Assembly (NCBI GenBank): GCA_016192705.1
Contig: JACPTQ010000057.1
Span: forward strand, 98,461 to 162,460
Length of the DNA stretch: 64,000 nt
Direction of reading: 5' to 3'
Source of the DNA: Deltaproteobacteria bacterium
Lineage (GTDB): Bacteria; Myxococcota; JACPTQ01
In this document: piece by piece, positions 48,201 to 56,495 of the stretch
How the letters are laid out: every line of letters begins with the position of its first letter
How positions within the stretch are numbered: the first letter of the stretch is position 1
Translations under genes and position numbers: made by a program
The notes under the pieces: model-generated
Database searches by the model: none
What the model saw: only the letters and a program-made list of their open reading frames with translations
Told to the model about the DNA's origin: nothing

Positions 48201-48440
48201 TACGCGCTCGTAATCCGCGACACCTTCAACGCGCGGTCGGTCGACGCTCACATATTCTGGACAACACCAGGCATCTCCGTTCGCATTGGATTCTCGCCCA
48301 CCGAACTGGCCGCATCTCTCGCAAGGGTGCGAACGCTGCTCGCGTCCGTCGTCTCGGGAGAGTTCGCCACACCCCTTGATCCACCATGTGATCGATGCGG
48401 CTACGGCACCGCCAGAATCTGCCCATCACGCATGGGATGA
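45249..48440 (+). CDS. addA: AddA-like UvrD/Rep helicase-nuclease
   Basis: 1063 residues. UvrD-type motifs in order: Walker A GAGSGKTT (about residue 22), TFTDAAARNLKRRV, ILVDEYQDVDPAQQ (Walker B), VGDPKQSIYRFRG, VLTVHSAKGLEFPIVI and LRVLYVALTRACDRLVL. The C-terminal PD-(D/E)XK nuclease has FPFDGVQIRGAIDFAYGD and VIDYKSD. With AddB it unwinds and degrades ends of broken DNA. Oddities: residues 776-803 are an in-frame palindromic repeat (DFNAKA...LRQI), followed by an Ala/Pro/Ser tract from a hexamer repeat. The nuclease also carries its own four-Cys set (AECPLRYKF plus PCDRCGYGTARICPS). GAGG and GGGG lie 3 to 12 bases before the ATG at 45249. Confidence 0.92.
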   Translation: MTLTDAQRAALDTTRSTVVVAGAGSGKTTVLVARYLETLRCGVPGRGAVTPENIAAITFTDAAARNLKRRVAAVRPDLDVDDAPISTIHGFAARLLRMDVVARAAGLAAGEFRVMSPLERRAATRRMVEAWWDAAASSPNTAVARVAAEWNRAAIIRALETLVGDKVATQRWIATLSAATSESLATDWRRAYPQAFAEAEADATEGVRRLPVFAEVTVALATVVREVLAAIETDKSKRELLDHDDLLMGLDRALDDADVHRVLSDRYAAILVDEYQDVDPAQQSIVTKLVGAPDRSGARPGALFVVGDPKQSIYRFRGARPAAFANAVAVLGDAGATVDMDDNFRSVPPLLAILNAVTSNFLEAARQNGLDVPAPQPLIPRRPDNSPCSAAIPDPVTLFSVAKAENEMRAVADWISGVRARGVPLESIAILLRDRAHLSKLERALDDFAIPARVRAAGGFFRSAVARDFTNLFAVLADPADEIALLGFLRGPLVGVSDDALAILCTRDDATLRESVFAACRDELAEHDGRALALAQANLARWTALATLVPVRTLLADILRLTAAEAIYSGGEPESAAHLARLLRLADTAPQQSAREFHELLRVNLRTLERDAASDNDGAEVAEAGAENDRTAEAALGGGVDAGRVSVLTVHSAKGLEFPIVIIPGLDRPIERNAASFKCVEVDTAIGPRTELLLSRKDLFIVRAAVAARERNEEIAESLRVLYVALTRACDRLVLFYREGGRRDSWARRLIPALETAGVASKKYPAPPYAIAPAGDFNAKALSRKDPKKEASSLCVTAPLRQISPSASAPAPAPIPIVSPSRLHLLAECPLRYKFAVALGIPEPRVTPRPIEATRVSPTFRGAIVHRALERTVRAEPEFDIILDEFGVTDPSARAVLRIDALRAVAAFEADSVGCQGVAAPFQAREVAVEFPFDGVQIRGAIDFAYGDPATGAYGVIDYKSDVVAAKDVATRGADRGYDLQLALYALVIRDTFNARSVDAHIFWTTPGISVRIGFSPTELAASLARVRTLLASVVSGEFATPLDPPCDRCGYGTARICPSRMG
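47574..47657. repeat. 84-bp palindromic coding element in the addA-like gene
   Basis: Starts GATTTCAACGC and ends TTTGCGTCAAATC; the arms (ACGCCAAGGCGC...GCAAAG and its near complement) fold back on each other. Exactly 28 codons, so the frame is kept. About three quarters identical to the element in the DegT-family gene at 53896-53973. Confidence 0.85.
47662..47693. repeat. Hexamer tract (reverse orientation) in the addA-like gene
   Basis: The coding strand reads TCCGCATCCGCTCCCGCACC, the reverse complement of the GGGTGC/GGATGC tract, so it encodes Ser-Ala-Pro instead of Asp-Ala-Gly. It follows the palindromic element directly. Confidence 0.75.
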
Positions 48441-49601
48441 TTCTCGAAGGATTCCCTCGAGCTCTCGCACGACCGCCGTCCCGACCTCAGACATCTTGGC
48501 GGCGTTTTCTTCGCCGACGAGATCGTAGGTGAGCGGCCGGCCCAGAGCGAGAACGCGCTTGACGGCTTCTTCGGTTGCATCGCCCGCGCGCGCGAGCTCG
48601 GCGTGTTGCTTTTGGCGGCCCAACCATCGCAACGCTTCGGCCGTCGCGAGCATCATCGCCATGGGATTCACTTTGTCCTTGCCCGTGTACTTCGGGGCGC
48701 TGCCGTGAATCGGTTCGAACATGGCGTGCGTATCTCCGACGTTGCACCCGACCGCCATCCCCATTCCGCCCTGCAACACGCTCGCGAGATCGGTCACGAT
48801 GTCGCCGAACATGTTGGTGGTGACGCAGACGTCATAAAACTCCGGCTGCCCGATGAGCCACTGCGTAAAGGCGTCGACGATGGCAACGTCTTTTTCGATG
48901 TCGGGGTAAGCCGCGCCGACCTCGCGAAAAACCTCATGGAAAAATTGGCACCCGCGGAGCACGTTGTCTTTCACGATGCAGGTGACGCGCTTCTTGCCAT
49001 CTTTTGGAGCCCCGCGCCCACGTCGCCGCGACAATTCAAACGCGAACCGAATCACGCGCTCCGACGCCTCCCGCGTGATGATTCGCGTATCGACCGCAAC
49101 TTTCCCTTGACCACCCGGCGCCAGAACGCCACCGACACCCGCGTAAAGCCCTTCGGTGTTTTCGCGGACGACCACGAAGTCGACTTTGTCGGCGTCCCAA
49201 ATGCGCTCGCGGCGTCCGTGGATTCGGTGCGTGACGCCCGCGAACATCTTGACCGGGCGCACGTTCGCGTAGAGGTCGAGCCGCGTCCGATTGCCAATGA
49301 CAGGCGACCAGCCAGCCATGCGCCCGTCGGGAAGTTTGACGGGCCCGCTGCCATCGGCCGCCGGCCAGCCGACCGCGCCGAGCAAAATAACGTCGGCCGC
49401 CGCGCACCGCGCCTCGGAGCCGGCCGGCCAATCGGAGTCCCCATGCGCGAGAAAGTACTGTCCGCCGCACGAAATTGATTCGACGTTGAACTCGGCGACC
49501 CGCGCGGCCTGCACGGCCCGAAGAACGCGTAACCCTTGGTCCATCACCTCCGGTCCAGTCCCGTCACCTGGGAGCGCAACGACGTGGTACGTCGGAGTCA
49601 T
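48426..49601 (-). CDS. Isocitrate/isopropylmalate dehydrogenase family protein
   Basis: 391 residues. Family segments: VVALPGDGTGPEV at the start, NRTRLDLYANVRPVK (substrate Arg residues), VVRENTEGLYAGVGG, CIVKDNVLR, TNMFGDIVTDLASVLQGGMG (metal Asp) and FEPIHGSAPKYTGKDKVNP. It oxidises and decarboxylates a 2-hydroxy acid using NAD(P); the exact substrate (3-isopropylmalate, isocitrate, homoisocitrate or tartrate) is not decided. No leuC/leuD genes are nearby. A GTG six codons upstream is possible; the ATG at 49601 better fits the family N terminus. Confidence 0.88.
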   Translation of the reverse strand: MTPTYHVVALPGDGTGPEVMDQGLRVLRAVQAARVAEFNVESISCGGQYFLAHGDSDWPAGSEARCAAADVILLGAVGWPAADGSGPVKLPDGRMAGWSPVIGNRTRLDLYANVRPVKMFAGVTHRIHGRRERIWDADKVDFVVVRENTEGLYAGVGGVLAPGGQGKVAVDTRIITREASERVIRFAFELSRRRGRGAPKDGKKRVTCIVKDNVLRGCQFFHEVFREVGAAYPDIEKDVAIVDAFTQWLIGQPEFYDVCVTTNMFGDIVTDLASVLQGGMGMAVGCNVGDTHAMFEPIHGSAPKYTGKDKVNPMAMMLATAEALRWLGRQKQHAELARAGDATEEAVKRVLALGRPLTYDLVGEENAAKMSEVGTAVVRELEGILRESSHA

Positions 49602-49802
49602 GGCGCGAAAGGGTAGCACACATCGACCTCCATCGTGCGCGTCGGCGAGAAAACGACCGGCCCGTTCTTGAGATCAGGGATCGCGTCTGCCAGAATCAGG
49701 TAAGAGTGATGAGGGCCGGCGGCAAGCGCCGGCGTCGCTGTTAACTCTCGAAACCGGATGCGCTTTGAAAACAGCACGCATCGTGGAGGCGAGGGAGGGC
49801 CA

Positions 49803-52800
49803 ATGTTGAGACGGAGAGCGAGTGGAGTTCTTTTCGCCGTGGCGTCGCTCGTGCTGGCAAGCGCGCACCTTGGCTGCAGCGGCTGCGACAGCAGTCCCGG
49901 AACGTCGTCGGGGTGTCAATTCGACCAAGACTGTCCGACCGGCGAATATTGCGACCTCGTCGTTCGTGCGTGCAAGACCGGCTGCCGCAGCGGTGAAAAG
50001 TGCGCACAGTGCGGATACGCTTGCTCAGCATCTCACCAGTGCGAGCTTGTCACGGGCGCGTGTTGCTCTGACTCGGACTGCTCAGAGTTGAAAACGGGCA
50101 GTGCGTGCAAGGTCTGTGTTATCGGCGCGGACGCGGGCGTCGGAACGTGCCAAACGGGGTGCCTCGACGACACGTGCTGCTCAAACAACGCGCAGTATTG
50201 TCAAACAACCACAAAAACGTGCCAGAACATCGCGTGTTCGTGTTACGACTCGCAGGTACAGAAATGCCGCGGCAATACGAGCTGCAAGGCGCACGCGTCA
50301 GGCACAACGTCGGTCTGCATCGCGGGGGGCTGCTGCACCGACGGCGATTGCGACGCGGGGAGCCTCTTCTGCGATTCGCAAGGTACGAAGGGACCGGCGG
50401 GAACGTGCCAAAAGCGGCCTTGCCCTGAGCTCGGATGCTCGAGTGGAATCGACATCGAGTGCAAGAAGTACTGGACTCAAACGACCACCTACTATTGTTC
50501 GAACCCAACGACCAGCACAGATTGCGACGGCGGGAGTGGGTGCTGCTGCGCAGGTGGATGCAGCCGATCGCTGCCAGAGTCGTGCCCTGATCCGTGCACC
50601 CTCTGCGACGGGAATCACGCCTGCTCGCCCTACGTCTTTCCAGCCGGCCAAAACCCGAACAACAAGGCATACAACTCCAACGATACGGCAGAGCAAGCCG
50701 ATACGCTGGGGACCGGCGCGTACAAACGATTCTTGTGTCCGTCGAGCTTGCAGGACTGGTTCGCCATCAACATCGGAACGGACGAGACGTGGACCGTTCG
50801 CGTGTCGTTCGATACGGGGCTTTATCCATCGGGTGATCCGGCGGTCACGCTGTACGGAAACGGCGCGATATCAGGAACGATCAACCTCGACGGGGGCATC
50901 AGCCGCGAGCAGGGGGCGGGGATCGCCGAGGAGATCAATTTCATTGCGACCGCGGTTCAGTCACCCGGCGATATGGATGGACCGCTGGGCAAGCCACCGG
51001 GGACGGTCTTCGCGGTCTCGCAGCTCGCTCCAAATGGCGACGGCGGGTATACGTCGCAAGGGGCTGGCACGTACCACATCAAAGTCGCGTTGCCGAACGG
51101 CTCGACGACGAAGCTTGAGTACACGATCACGCTGTCGAAGGTTGGGTGGCCGACGTGCAACGCCGACAACGGAACCGATGACACGTACGATGGCCCGGAT
51201 GGTGGCGCGGCAAACGACACGTGCGCATCGCGTCGTGCGTCGGACCAGGCTTGCCAAGCATCAACGTTAACGATGACGCCTTGGGATGGCGGTGGCGATC
51301 TCGCGGCGGTTTCGCTGTGCAGCGACCCGCATTTTTCTTGCTCGCAATTCAAGGTGGACCAGAACCCGTTTGATGCGGGCCTTCGGCTGTGCGACGCGGA
51401 CTACTACAAGCCAAGCGTTTCACTCGCCACGACCGGGTCGGGTGTCGCGGCCGCCTGTTACCAATTCTCTGACCAGTTCCGCGCGCGCGTCCTCTACACT
51501 TACGACGGCGACGGCGGCACGTGTGGGTTCTCGGCAACCGCGAAAACGGGCGACATGGGGATCGAGGTTTGGATGGCTGGCCCGGACGCGGGGCAAGAGG
51601 TGCTGTTCGGTAATTCGTATGTTTGGACCGGAGATGCGGGCGCGGCCCAGAAGCGCGTTGGGGATGACGGCGATGGAGGGTGGGTGTTTCGACAGACGGC
51701 GGGGGCTGGCGCGCCGGTCGTCGCGGTGTCTGGACTCGCGGGGCAGTGCAACGATCGTTACTTCCTCGAGATGGAAGCGCTGCAACTGAAGAGGTGTTCG
51801 TCAACGCTCACAAACTCGGCGGTGCAAAACGTGGTGTACCCAGACTCTACACTTGCTTATGTCGCGGGGGTGACGACGTCGAAGACGCTGTCGGGGACGG
51901 AGGCGCGCTGCCCGGGGTACGACCATTGGTGGAAGATGCAGCCACAGGCATCGGCCAATGTCCTTACTCCTTCGGCGGCCGACGGGCTCACAAGTGTGAC
52001 CGTCAAGCTGAAGATTCCGCCGTCGCGCTTCGACGCGGGGACCGACCCGAGCTTCAACTGGGCGAATCCGCTGAAGCTTTCGGTTGCGCGATACACGTTT
52101 GATGGTGGGCTTGTGTCGAGTGGCGCGCCGCTCGATGCGCCGCAGCCGACGCTTTGCGATTGCGGTGACGCGGGTTACGCGGACGCGGGGTATGGGACGG
52201 GATGCCTTTGCACCGAGTACACGTATCCGGGCGCGGGAAATATTCCGGCGAATGAGCTCGTTTACTTCAAGGTGAGCGACTTCGGAAATTCGTGCGCCTG
52301 GAGCGATTACACGATCGAGTACAAAGCGACGACGACCGCGACATGCCCCGTGACGCCCGACACGTACGAGATGGCCGCGGGTGGCGGCTGCGTCAACAAC
52401 GACACGCCGGGGTGCGCGCCGAACATTTTGACGACGTTCCCGGGTTCATCGTCGGCGACGTGGCCGACGTCGGGTTCGGTGAGCCTCTGCACAAACGACA
52501 TCGATTATTTCAAGCTGCCGAGCGGGATTCAGTTAAACGACAGCCTCACCGTTTCGATTCCACAGTGGCAAATCGGTCGCACCGCCTATCTCGTGAGCGC
52601 GGTCGACGCGGGCGATCCGGTGTTACTCGACCCAGGCGATTCCGGCAGTGCGGCCGTCACGAATATCGTAACGTCGTGCAGCCCGTCGGGCAGCAAGTGC
52701 AACCTCACGAAAACGATGGGCGCGGGGAACTGGTATCTCCGCTTCGCGAACACGGGGTCGTTTGAGAGTCCGTACGTGGTAACGGCGTCGATCTCCCGCG

Positions 52801-53585
52801 GCGCAACGACGTGCAGCCTCGACCCATACGACACGAACCCCGACAACAGCAACTTCACGGCGGTGCAAGCGGACGGTGGCCGCGACTTCTACGCGTCAAC
52901 GTCGCTCGGTTACCCCGGTGGCAGCTACCCTTACTTCACCAGCGATAATTCTGGCGGCGGTCAAGACGTACTGGCCTGGGGGTGTCCGTCGGGCGCAACG
53001 TGCCGGACGTATTGGGCCACCGACCCGCTCCGACTTTTGTGCACCGGAACGGATACCGTCGACTGGTATAAGCTTACGATTCCCCAGCCGAAGGCGCTTG
53101 TTCGTATTGAACTTTGTGCGTTCAATGCCGCGACGTACAATCCACCCAGCATCGCGCAGCAGGATTTGTACATCGAGTTGCATCGACCGAATGGCGTTGG
53201 TGGCACAACACCAACGTGCGATTCGGACGGCGGGCCGTTGCCAGCCGGATGCGGGTTTTACGCGTGCACCGACCTCCCAACGTACGATCCCGCGCACGAC
53301 TACTGCGACTGTATCGCCGGCGCGAACACATCGTTTAACCGGTGTAGTTACTTCAACAAGAAAAACTTTAACCAGGAAGCGGCGGTGTCGATGGGATCGA
53401 GTATTCCGGTGGAATTTGGCGGCGGCGTGCAGGCGGGCGATTATTACTTGAAAGTCTATACGAACAAAACGAACACCGCGGAGTTCCGGTCGTATCGGCT
53501 CGCGGTCATTGAGTGGAATTCAAGGGATGAGTCGAACGCGCGTCTCGGGGTGATTCCGTGCTCCGACACGGCGCCTTGGCGATAG
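49803..53585 (+). CDS. Large Cys-rich lipoprotein with PPC-like domains
   Basis: 1260 residues. Lipobox LASAHLGC ends the signal. Residues about 20-260 are densely Cys-rich with EGF/Dickkopf-like spacing (CQFDQDCPTGEYCDLVVRAC and CCTDGDCDAGSLFCDSQG). Several pre-peptidase-C (PPC)-like sandwich domains follow, each starting with a DW(F/Y)-type strand (SSLQDWFAINIGTDETWTVR, NDIDYFKLPSGIQLNDSLTV, DTVDWYKLTIPQPKALVRIE). Such domains often bind carbohydrate or act in surface adhesion. GGAGGG 4 to 9 bases before the ATG at 49803 and the signal peptide fix the start, not the earlier ATG. The function is unknown; the protein is clearly secreted. Confidence 0.85.
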   Translation: MLRRRASGVLFAVASLVLASAHLGCSGCDSSPGTSSGCQFDQDCPTGEYCDLVVRACKTGCRSGEKCAQCGYACSASHQCELVTGACCSDSDCSELKTGSACKVCVIGADAGVGTCQTGCLDDTCCSNNAQYCQTTTKTCQNIACSCYDSQVQKCRGNTSCKAHASGTTSVCIAGGCCTDGDCDAGSLFCDSQGTKGPAGTCQKRPCPELGCSSGIDIECKKYWTQTTTYYCSNPTTSTDCDGGSGCCCAGGCSRSLPESCPDPCTLCDGNHACSPYVFPAGQNPNNKAYNSNDTAEQADTLGTGAYKRFLCPSSLQDWFAINIGTDETWTVRVSFDTGLYPSGDPAVTLYGNGAISGTINLDGGISREQGAGIAEEINFIATAVQSPGDMDGPLGKPPGTVFAVSQLAPNGDGGYTSQGAGTYHIKVALPNGSTTKLEYTITLSKVGWPTCNADNGTDDTYDGPDGGAANDTCASRRASDQACQASTLTMTPWDGGGDLAAVSLCSDPHFSCSQFKVDQNPFDAGLRLCDADYYKPSVSLATTGSGVAAACYQFSDQFRARVLYTYDGDGGTCGFSATAKTGDMGIEVWMAGPDAGQEVLFGNSYVWTGDAGAAQKRVGDDGDGGWVFRQTAGAGAPVVAVSGLAGQCNDRYFLEMEALQLKRCSSTLTNSAVQNVVYPDSTLAYVAGVTTSKTLSGTEARCPGYDHWWKMQPQASANVLTPSAADGLTSVTVKLKIPPSRFDAGTDPSFNWANPLKLSVARYTFDGGLVSSGAPLDAPQPTLCDCGDAGYADAGYGTGCLCTEYTYPGAGNIPANELVYFKVSDFGNSCAWSDYTIEYKATTTATCPVTPDTYEMAAGGGCVNNDTPGCAPNILTTFPGSSSATWPTSGSVSLCTNDIDYFKLPSGIQLNDSLTVSIPQWQIGRTAYLVSAVDAGDPVLLDPGDSGSAAVTNIVTSCSPSGSKCNLTKTMGAGNWYLRFANTGSFESPYVVTASISRGATTCSLDPYDTNPDNSNFTAVQADGGRDFYASTSLGYPGGSYPYFTSDNSGGGQDVLAWGCPSGATCRTYWATDPLRLLCTGTDTVDWYKLTIPQPKALVRIELCAFNAATYNPPSIAQQDLYIELHRPNGVGGTTPTCDSDGGPLPAGCGFYACTDLPTYDPAHDYCDCIAGANTSFNRCSYFNKKNFNQEAAVSMGSSIPVEFGGGVQAGDYYLKVYTNKTNTAEFRSYRLAVIEWNSRDESNARLGVIPCSDTAPWR

Positions 53586-53616
53586 GGTTGCTGAAAAACA
53601 TCCATGTACGGTTCGG

Positions 53617-54816
53617 TTAAGCGAAAAACGTTCGAACGCGCGCGATGATTTCCGAAAGTTCGTCGTCGGTGAGCTCAGGAAAGATCGGCAGCGAAAGGAC
53701 TTCGGCGGCCGCGCGCTCGGCGATGGGAAGAGAACCGGCGGCGTAGGCGAGCGCGTCGAAGCATTTTTGTCGGTGAAGGGGGCACGGGTAATAGACCGTC
53801 GAGCCTATTCCGGCGGCGCTCAAATGTGCGGCGAGCGCGTCGCGACTTTTCGGGGGGCGCACACGGATTGTGAACTGGTGAAATGCGTGCGAAGGGATTT
53901 GACGCAAAGACGCCGAGACGCCAGGGGGAGATGTCTTCGTGTCGTTGCGGCGTGGCGCCTTCGCGTTGAAATCCACTCTGGGAGCGGGATTGGAGGCCGG
54001 TGGTAAACCGATCGGGAGATCGCGAAAGGCGTCGGCGTAACGGATGGCGATGCGGCGGCGCGCGGCGACCCAAGCATCGACGTGCGGAAGTTTCACGCGA
54101 AGAACAGCGGCCTGCAATGCGTCGAGGCGACTGTTAACACCGACGAGGTCGTGCAGATAGCGCTGCGAAGAGCCATGGACGCGGAGCATTCGGACCCGCG
54201 CGGCGAGCGAATCGTCGTTCGTTGTGACAAGCCCCGCATCACCAAAAGCCCCGAGTGTTTTCGACGGGAAAAACGAGAAGCATCCGAGTTGACCCCATGT
54301 GCCGAGCGCGCGCCCCCTGTGGCTCGCGCCAATCGCCTGTGCTGTGTCTTCGACGATGGGGACACCGAAGTCGGCGCCCATCGAAACAAACGACTCGATG
54401 TCGGCCGCGGCGCCAAACAGATGCACCGGGATGATCGCTTTCGCGGGACCCTGCTTGAGGAGATGGCGCACGGCGGCCGGGTCGAGGTTGAGCGTCGTAT
54501 CGTCGATGTCAGCGAAAACGGGGATTGCACCGAGGCGCGCGATGGCACCCGCCGTCGCGAAAAAAGAGAACGGCGCCGTGATAACGCGGTCGCCGGCGCC
54601 AACGCCGAGAGCCATGAGCGCGAGCAGGAGCGCGTCGGAGCCGGAGGCGACGCCGATCGCGTGCTTTGCGCCCAGATACAGGGCGACCTCACGTTCGAAC
54701 GACGCGACCTCTTCGCCGAGGATGAAGTGTTGCGACGAGACAACGCGTGCGATGGCCGCGTCGATCGCGGGTTTTAGCGCTGCGTATTGGCGCGTGAGAT
54801 CGAGTTGGGGAATCAT
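53617..54816 (-). CDS. DegT/DnrJ/EryC1 aminotransferase (WbpE-like)
   Basis: 399 residues. PLP fold type I: GSDALLLALMALGVGAGDRV, VHLFGAAADIE, EDTAQAIGASHRGR, and the PLP-Lys region FSFFPSKTLGAFGDAGLV; DALQAAVLRVKL follows. Relatives aminate C3 of UDP-sugars (for example WbpE on UDP-GlcNAc-3-keto acid). Paired here with a Gfo/Idh-acyltransferase fusion whose stop overlaps its ATG (ATGA), so it probably makes the 3-amino sugar that the fusion then acetylates. Oddity: residues 282-307 are an in-frame palindromic repeat insert (DFNAKAPRR...LRQI) in a loop just before the conserved FHQFTIRV strand. Confidence 0.9.
   Translation of the reverse strand: MIPQLDLTRQYAALKPAIDAAIARVVSSQHFILGEEVASFEREVALYLGAKHAIGVASGSDALLLALMALGVGAGDRVITAPFSFFATAGAIARLGAIPVFADIDDTTLNLDPAAVRHLLKQGPAKAIIPVHLFGAAADIESFVSMGADFGVPIVEDTAQAIGASHRGRALGTWGQLGCFSFFPSKTLGAFGDAGLVTTNDDSLAARVRMLRVHGSSQRYLHDLVGVNSRLDALQAAVLRVKLPHVDAWVAARRRIAIRYADAFRDLPIGLPPASNPAPRVDFNAKAPRRNDTKTSPPGVSASLRQIPSHAFHQFTIRVRPPKSRDALAAHLSAAGIGSTVYYPCPLHRQKCFDALAYAAGSLPIAERAAAEVLSLPIFPELTDDELSEIIARVRTFFA
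53896..53973. repeat. 78-bp palindromic coding element in the DegT-family gene
   Basis: On the coding (minus) strand it runs GATTTCAACGCGAAGGCGCC to TTTGCGTCAAATC. It is 26 codons long, keeps the frame, and matches the addA element over most of its length. Confidence 0.85.
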
Positions 54817-56405
54817 TGTCGCTCAACTTCAGCGCCCCGTCGCACGTAGCAGGCCCCACATCGACCACACGAGGCTTCGGCGGGCGATCCAACAACCGCG
54901 AGATCGAGCCGCTCGCCGCACGCGCAAGCAAACCCCATCAGCGTCGCAGGATTTCCGTACACGAGGCCGTACGCCGGGACGTCGTGCGTGACGACCGCGC
55001 CCGCGCCAACGAATGAATACGCCCCGAGCGTCACACCGCAGACAACTGTCGCATTCGCCCCAATCGTGGCGCCGCGACGAATCCGCGTGGCGGCGAATTC
55101 TGATTTGCGGTTAATGGGACTGCGCGGTGTGCGGACGTTGGTGAGAACGACCGAGGGTCCGAGGAAGGCGTCGGCTTCAATTTCAACGCCGTCGTACAAT
55201 GAGACGTTGTTTTGAACCTTGACGCCGTCGCCAATTATCACGCGGCCTGCGACGAAAACGTTTTGTCCGAGAACGACGTTTTTTCCGATTTGCGCGCCGT
55301 TCGAGATGTGGCAGAAGTGCCAAATGCGCGTCCCATCGCCGATTTCAGCGCCAGAATCGACGATGGCGGAGTCGTGAACAAAAACGCCGGGAGCCGATGG
55401 AGAGTGCATGAGCGAAACGGGGGCGCCATGTTTTTCAAGCGAACGCTGACACGCGTCGAGCACACGGAGGACGCGAACGCCGCATTCTGCGCCGGTGAGG
55501 GGGGGGGTACGGTTCGTGATGCACGCGAGGAAGTGTCGATCCTCGGCGAGGAGGGGCTCGTCGCCCGAGACCGCGACGACCTCGCCCTCCGCGCGGCGCG
55601 GCACCGGTTGGCGGCCAACCCAGTCGATGGCATGCGGATAAACGACCAGCTTGCGTTCAGGTTCGATGTCGTCGAAGACCGCCATTTTGCGGTCACCAAT
55701 AACGACGAAGCGTTGCTCCTTGTAAGGGTGCAGCCACGAGACAAAAATGTGGGCGCGAACGCCGCTCGCGAAGGCGAGGTTCGTCATCGTGACGTCGGCG
55801 AGAGACGGGCGCAGAAAATTGCCGCCGACCGAAGTCACTTCGGTTGGGTCCTCGCCGAAGACCGAGAGGATGAGAGAAATGTCGTGCGGCGCGAAACTCC
55901 AGAGCGAGTTTTCCTCGCGGCGAAAACGGCCGAGGTTGAGTCGCGACGAATAAATGTAGTGGAGGCGGCCGAGTTCACCGGCGGCGACGATCTCGGCGAG
56001 GCGCGCGGCAGCGGGATGATAATGGAGAATGTGGCCGACCATGAGAAGCGTGCCGGTTTCGCGTGACAGCGCGAGAAGCCGGTCACCGTCGGCTGCGGAG
56101 AGCGCGAGCGGTTTTTCGACCAAACAATCTTTGTGGGCGCGCATCGCTTCCGCGGCGAGCGTGGCGTGGAGCTCAGCGGGAACCGCGAGAACAACCGCCT
56201 GGAGTCGGGGGTCGGCGGCGACGGGCCCAAACGACGTGTGCGTTTCGACGCCCGGGTACAGCTTTCGCGCTTCGTCGAGTCGCGCTTCATCGCTGTCGCA
56301 AATGGCCGCGAGGGCGCCGAGCCGGTGCATCGCGCGCGCGTGGTTGCGCCCCCAAGGGCCAAAGCCGACGACGGCGACGCGGGGAGCGGCTTCGGGGGTT
56401 GGCAT
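54813..56405 (-). CDS. Fused Gfo/Idh/MocA dehydrogenase and LbH acyltransferase with Cys-rich tail (WbpB-WbpD-like)
   Basis: 530 residues, two enzymes in one chain. Residues 1-335 are a Gfo/Idh/MocA oxidoreductase: Rossmann GFGPWGRNHARAM near residue 14, EKPL near 97, and SLWSFAPHDISLILSVFGED. Residues about 345-500 are a left-handed beta-helix acyltransferase (hexapeptide repeats such as IGDGTRIWHFCHIS, VVLGQNVFVAGRVIIGDGV, GATIGANATVVCGVTLGAYS). A short tail carries CACGERLD and SCGRCGACY, which looks like a zinc ribbon. In Pseudomonas and Bordetella the separate enzymes WbpB/WlbA and WbpD/WlbB act with WbpE/WlbC to make UDP-2,3-diacetamido-uronic acid; here dehydrogenase and acetyltransferase are fused and the WbpE-like enzyme follows. 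WbpA is not in the window. Confidence 0.9.
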   Translation of the reverse strand: MPTPEAAPRVAVVGFGPWGRNHARAMHRLGALAAICDSDEARLDEARKLYPGVETHTSFGPVAADPRLQAVVLAVPAELHATLAAEAMRAHKDCLVEKPLALSAADGDRLLALSRETGTLLMVGHILHYHPAAARLAEIVAAGELGRLHYIYSSRLNLGRFRREENSLWSFAPHDISLILSVFGEDPTEVTSVGGNFLRPSLADVTMTNLAFASGVRAHIFVSWLHPYKEQRFVVIGDRKMAVFDDIEPERKLVVYPHAIDWVGRQPVPRRAEGEVVAVSGDEPLLAEDRHFLACITNRTPPLTGAECGVRVLRVLDACQRSLEKHGAPVSLMHSPSAPGVFVHDSAIVDSGAEIGDGTRIWHFCHISNGAQIGKNVVLGQNVFVAGRVIIGDGVKVQNNVSLYDGVEIEADAFLGPSVVLTNVRTPRSPINRKSEFAATRIRRGATIGANATVVCGVTLGAYSFVGAGAVVTHDVPAYGLVYGNPATLMGFACACGERLDLAVVGSPAEASCGRCGACYVRRGAEVERQ

Positions 56406-56495
56406 GCGGGGATCATCGGTCAGCCGACTTTCTGAAACAAGGAATAATTGCGCGAGCGGGTGCGGGTGCGCAGGAGCGAAGCCCGACGGGGTGTC

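Noticed and set aside
53586-53616. Second copy of the 202-bp MITE
   Set aside because: Only a short GGTTGCTGAAAAACATCCA resemblance to one terminus is present; no partner end was found.
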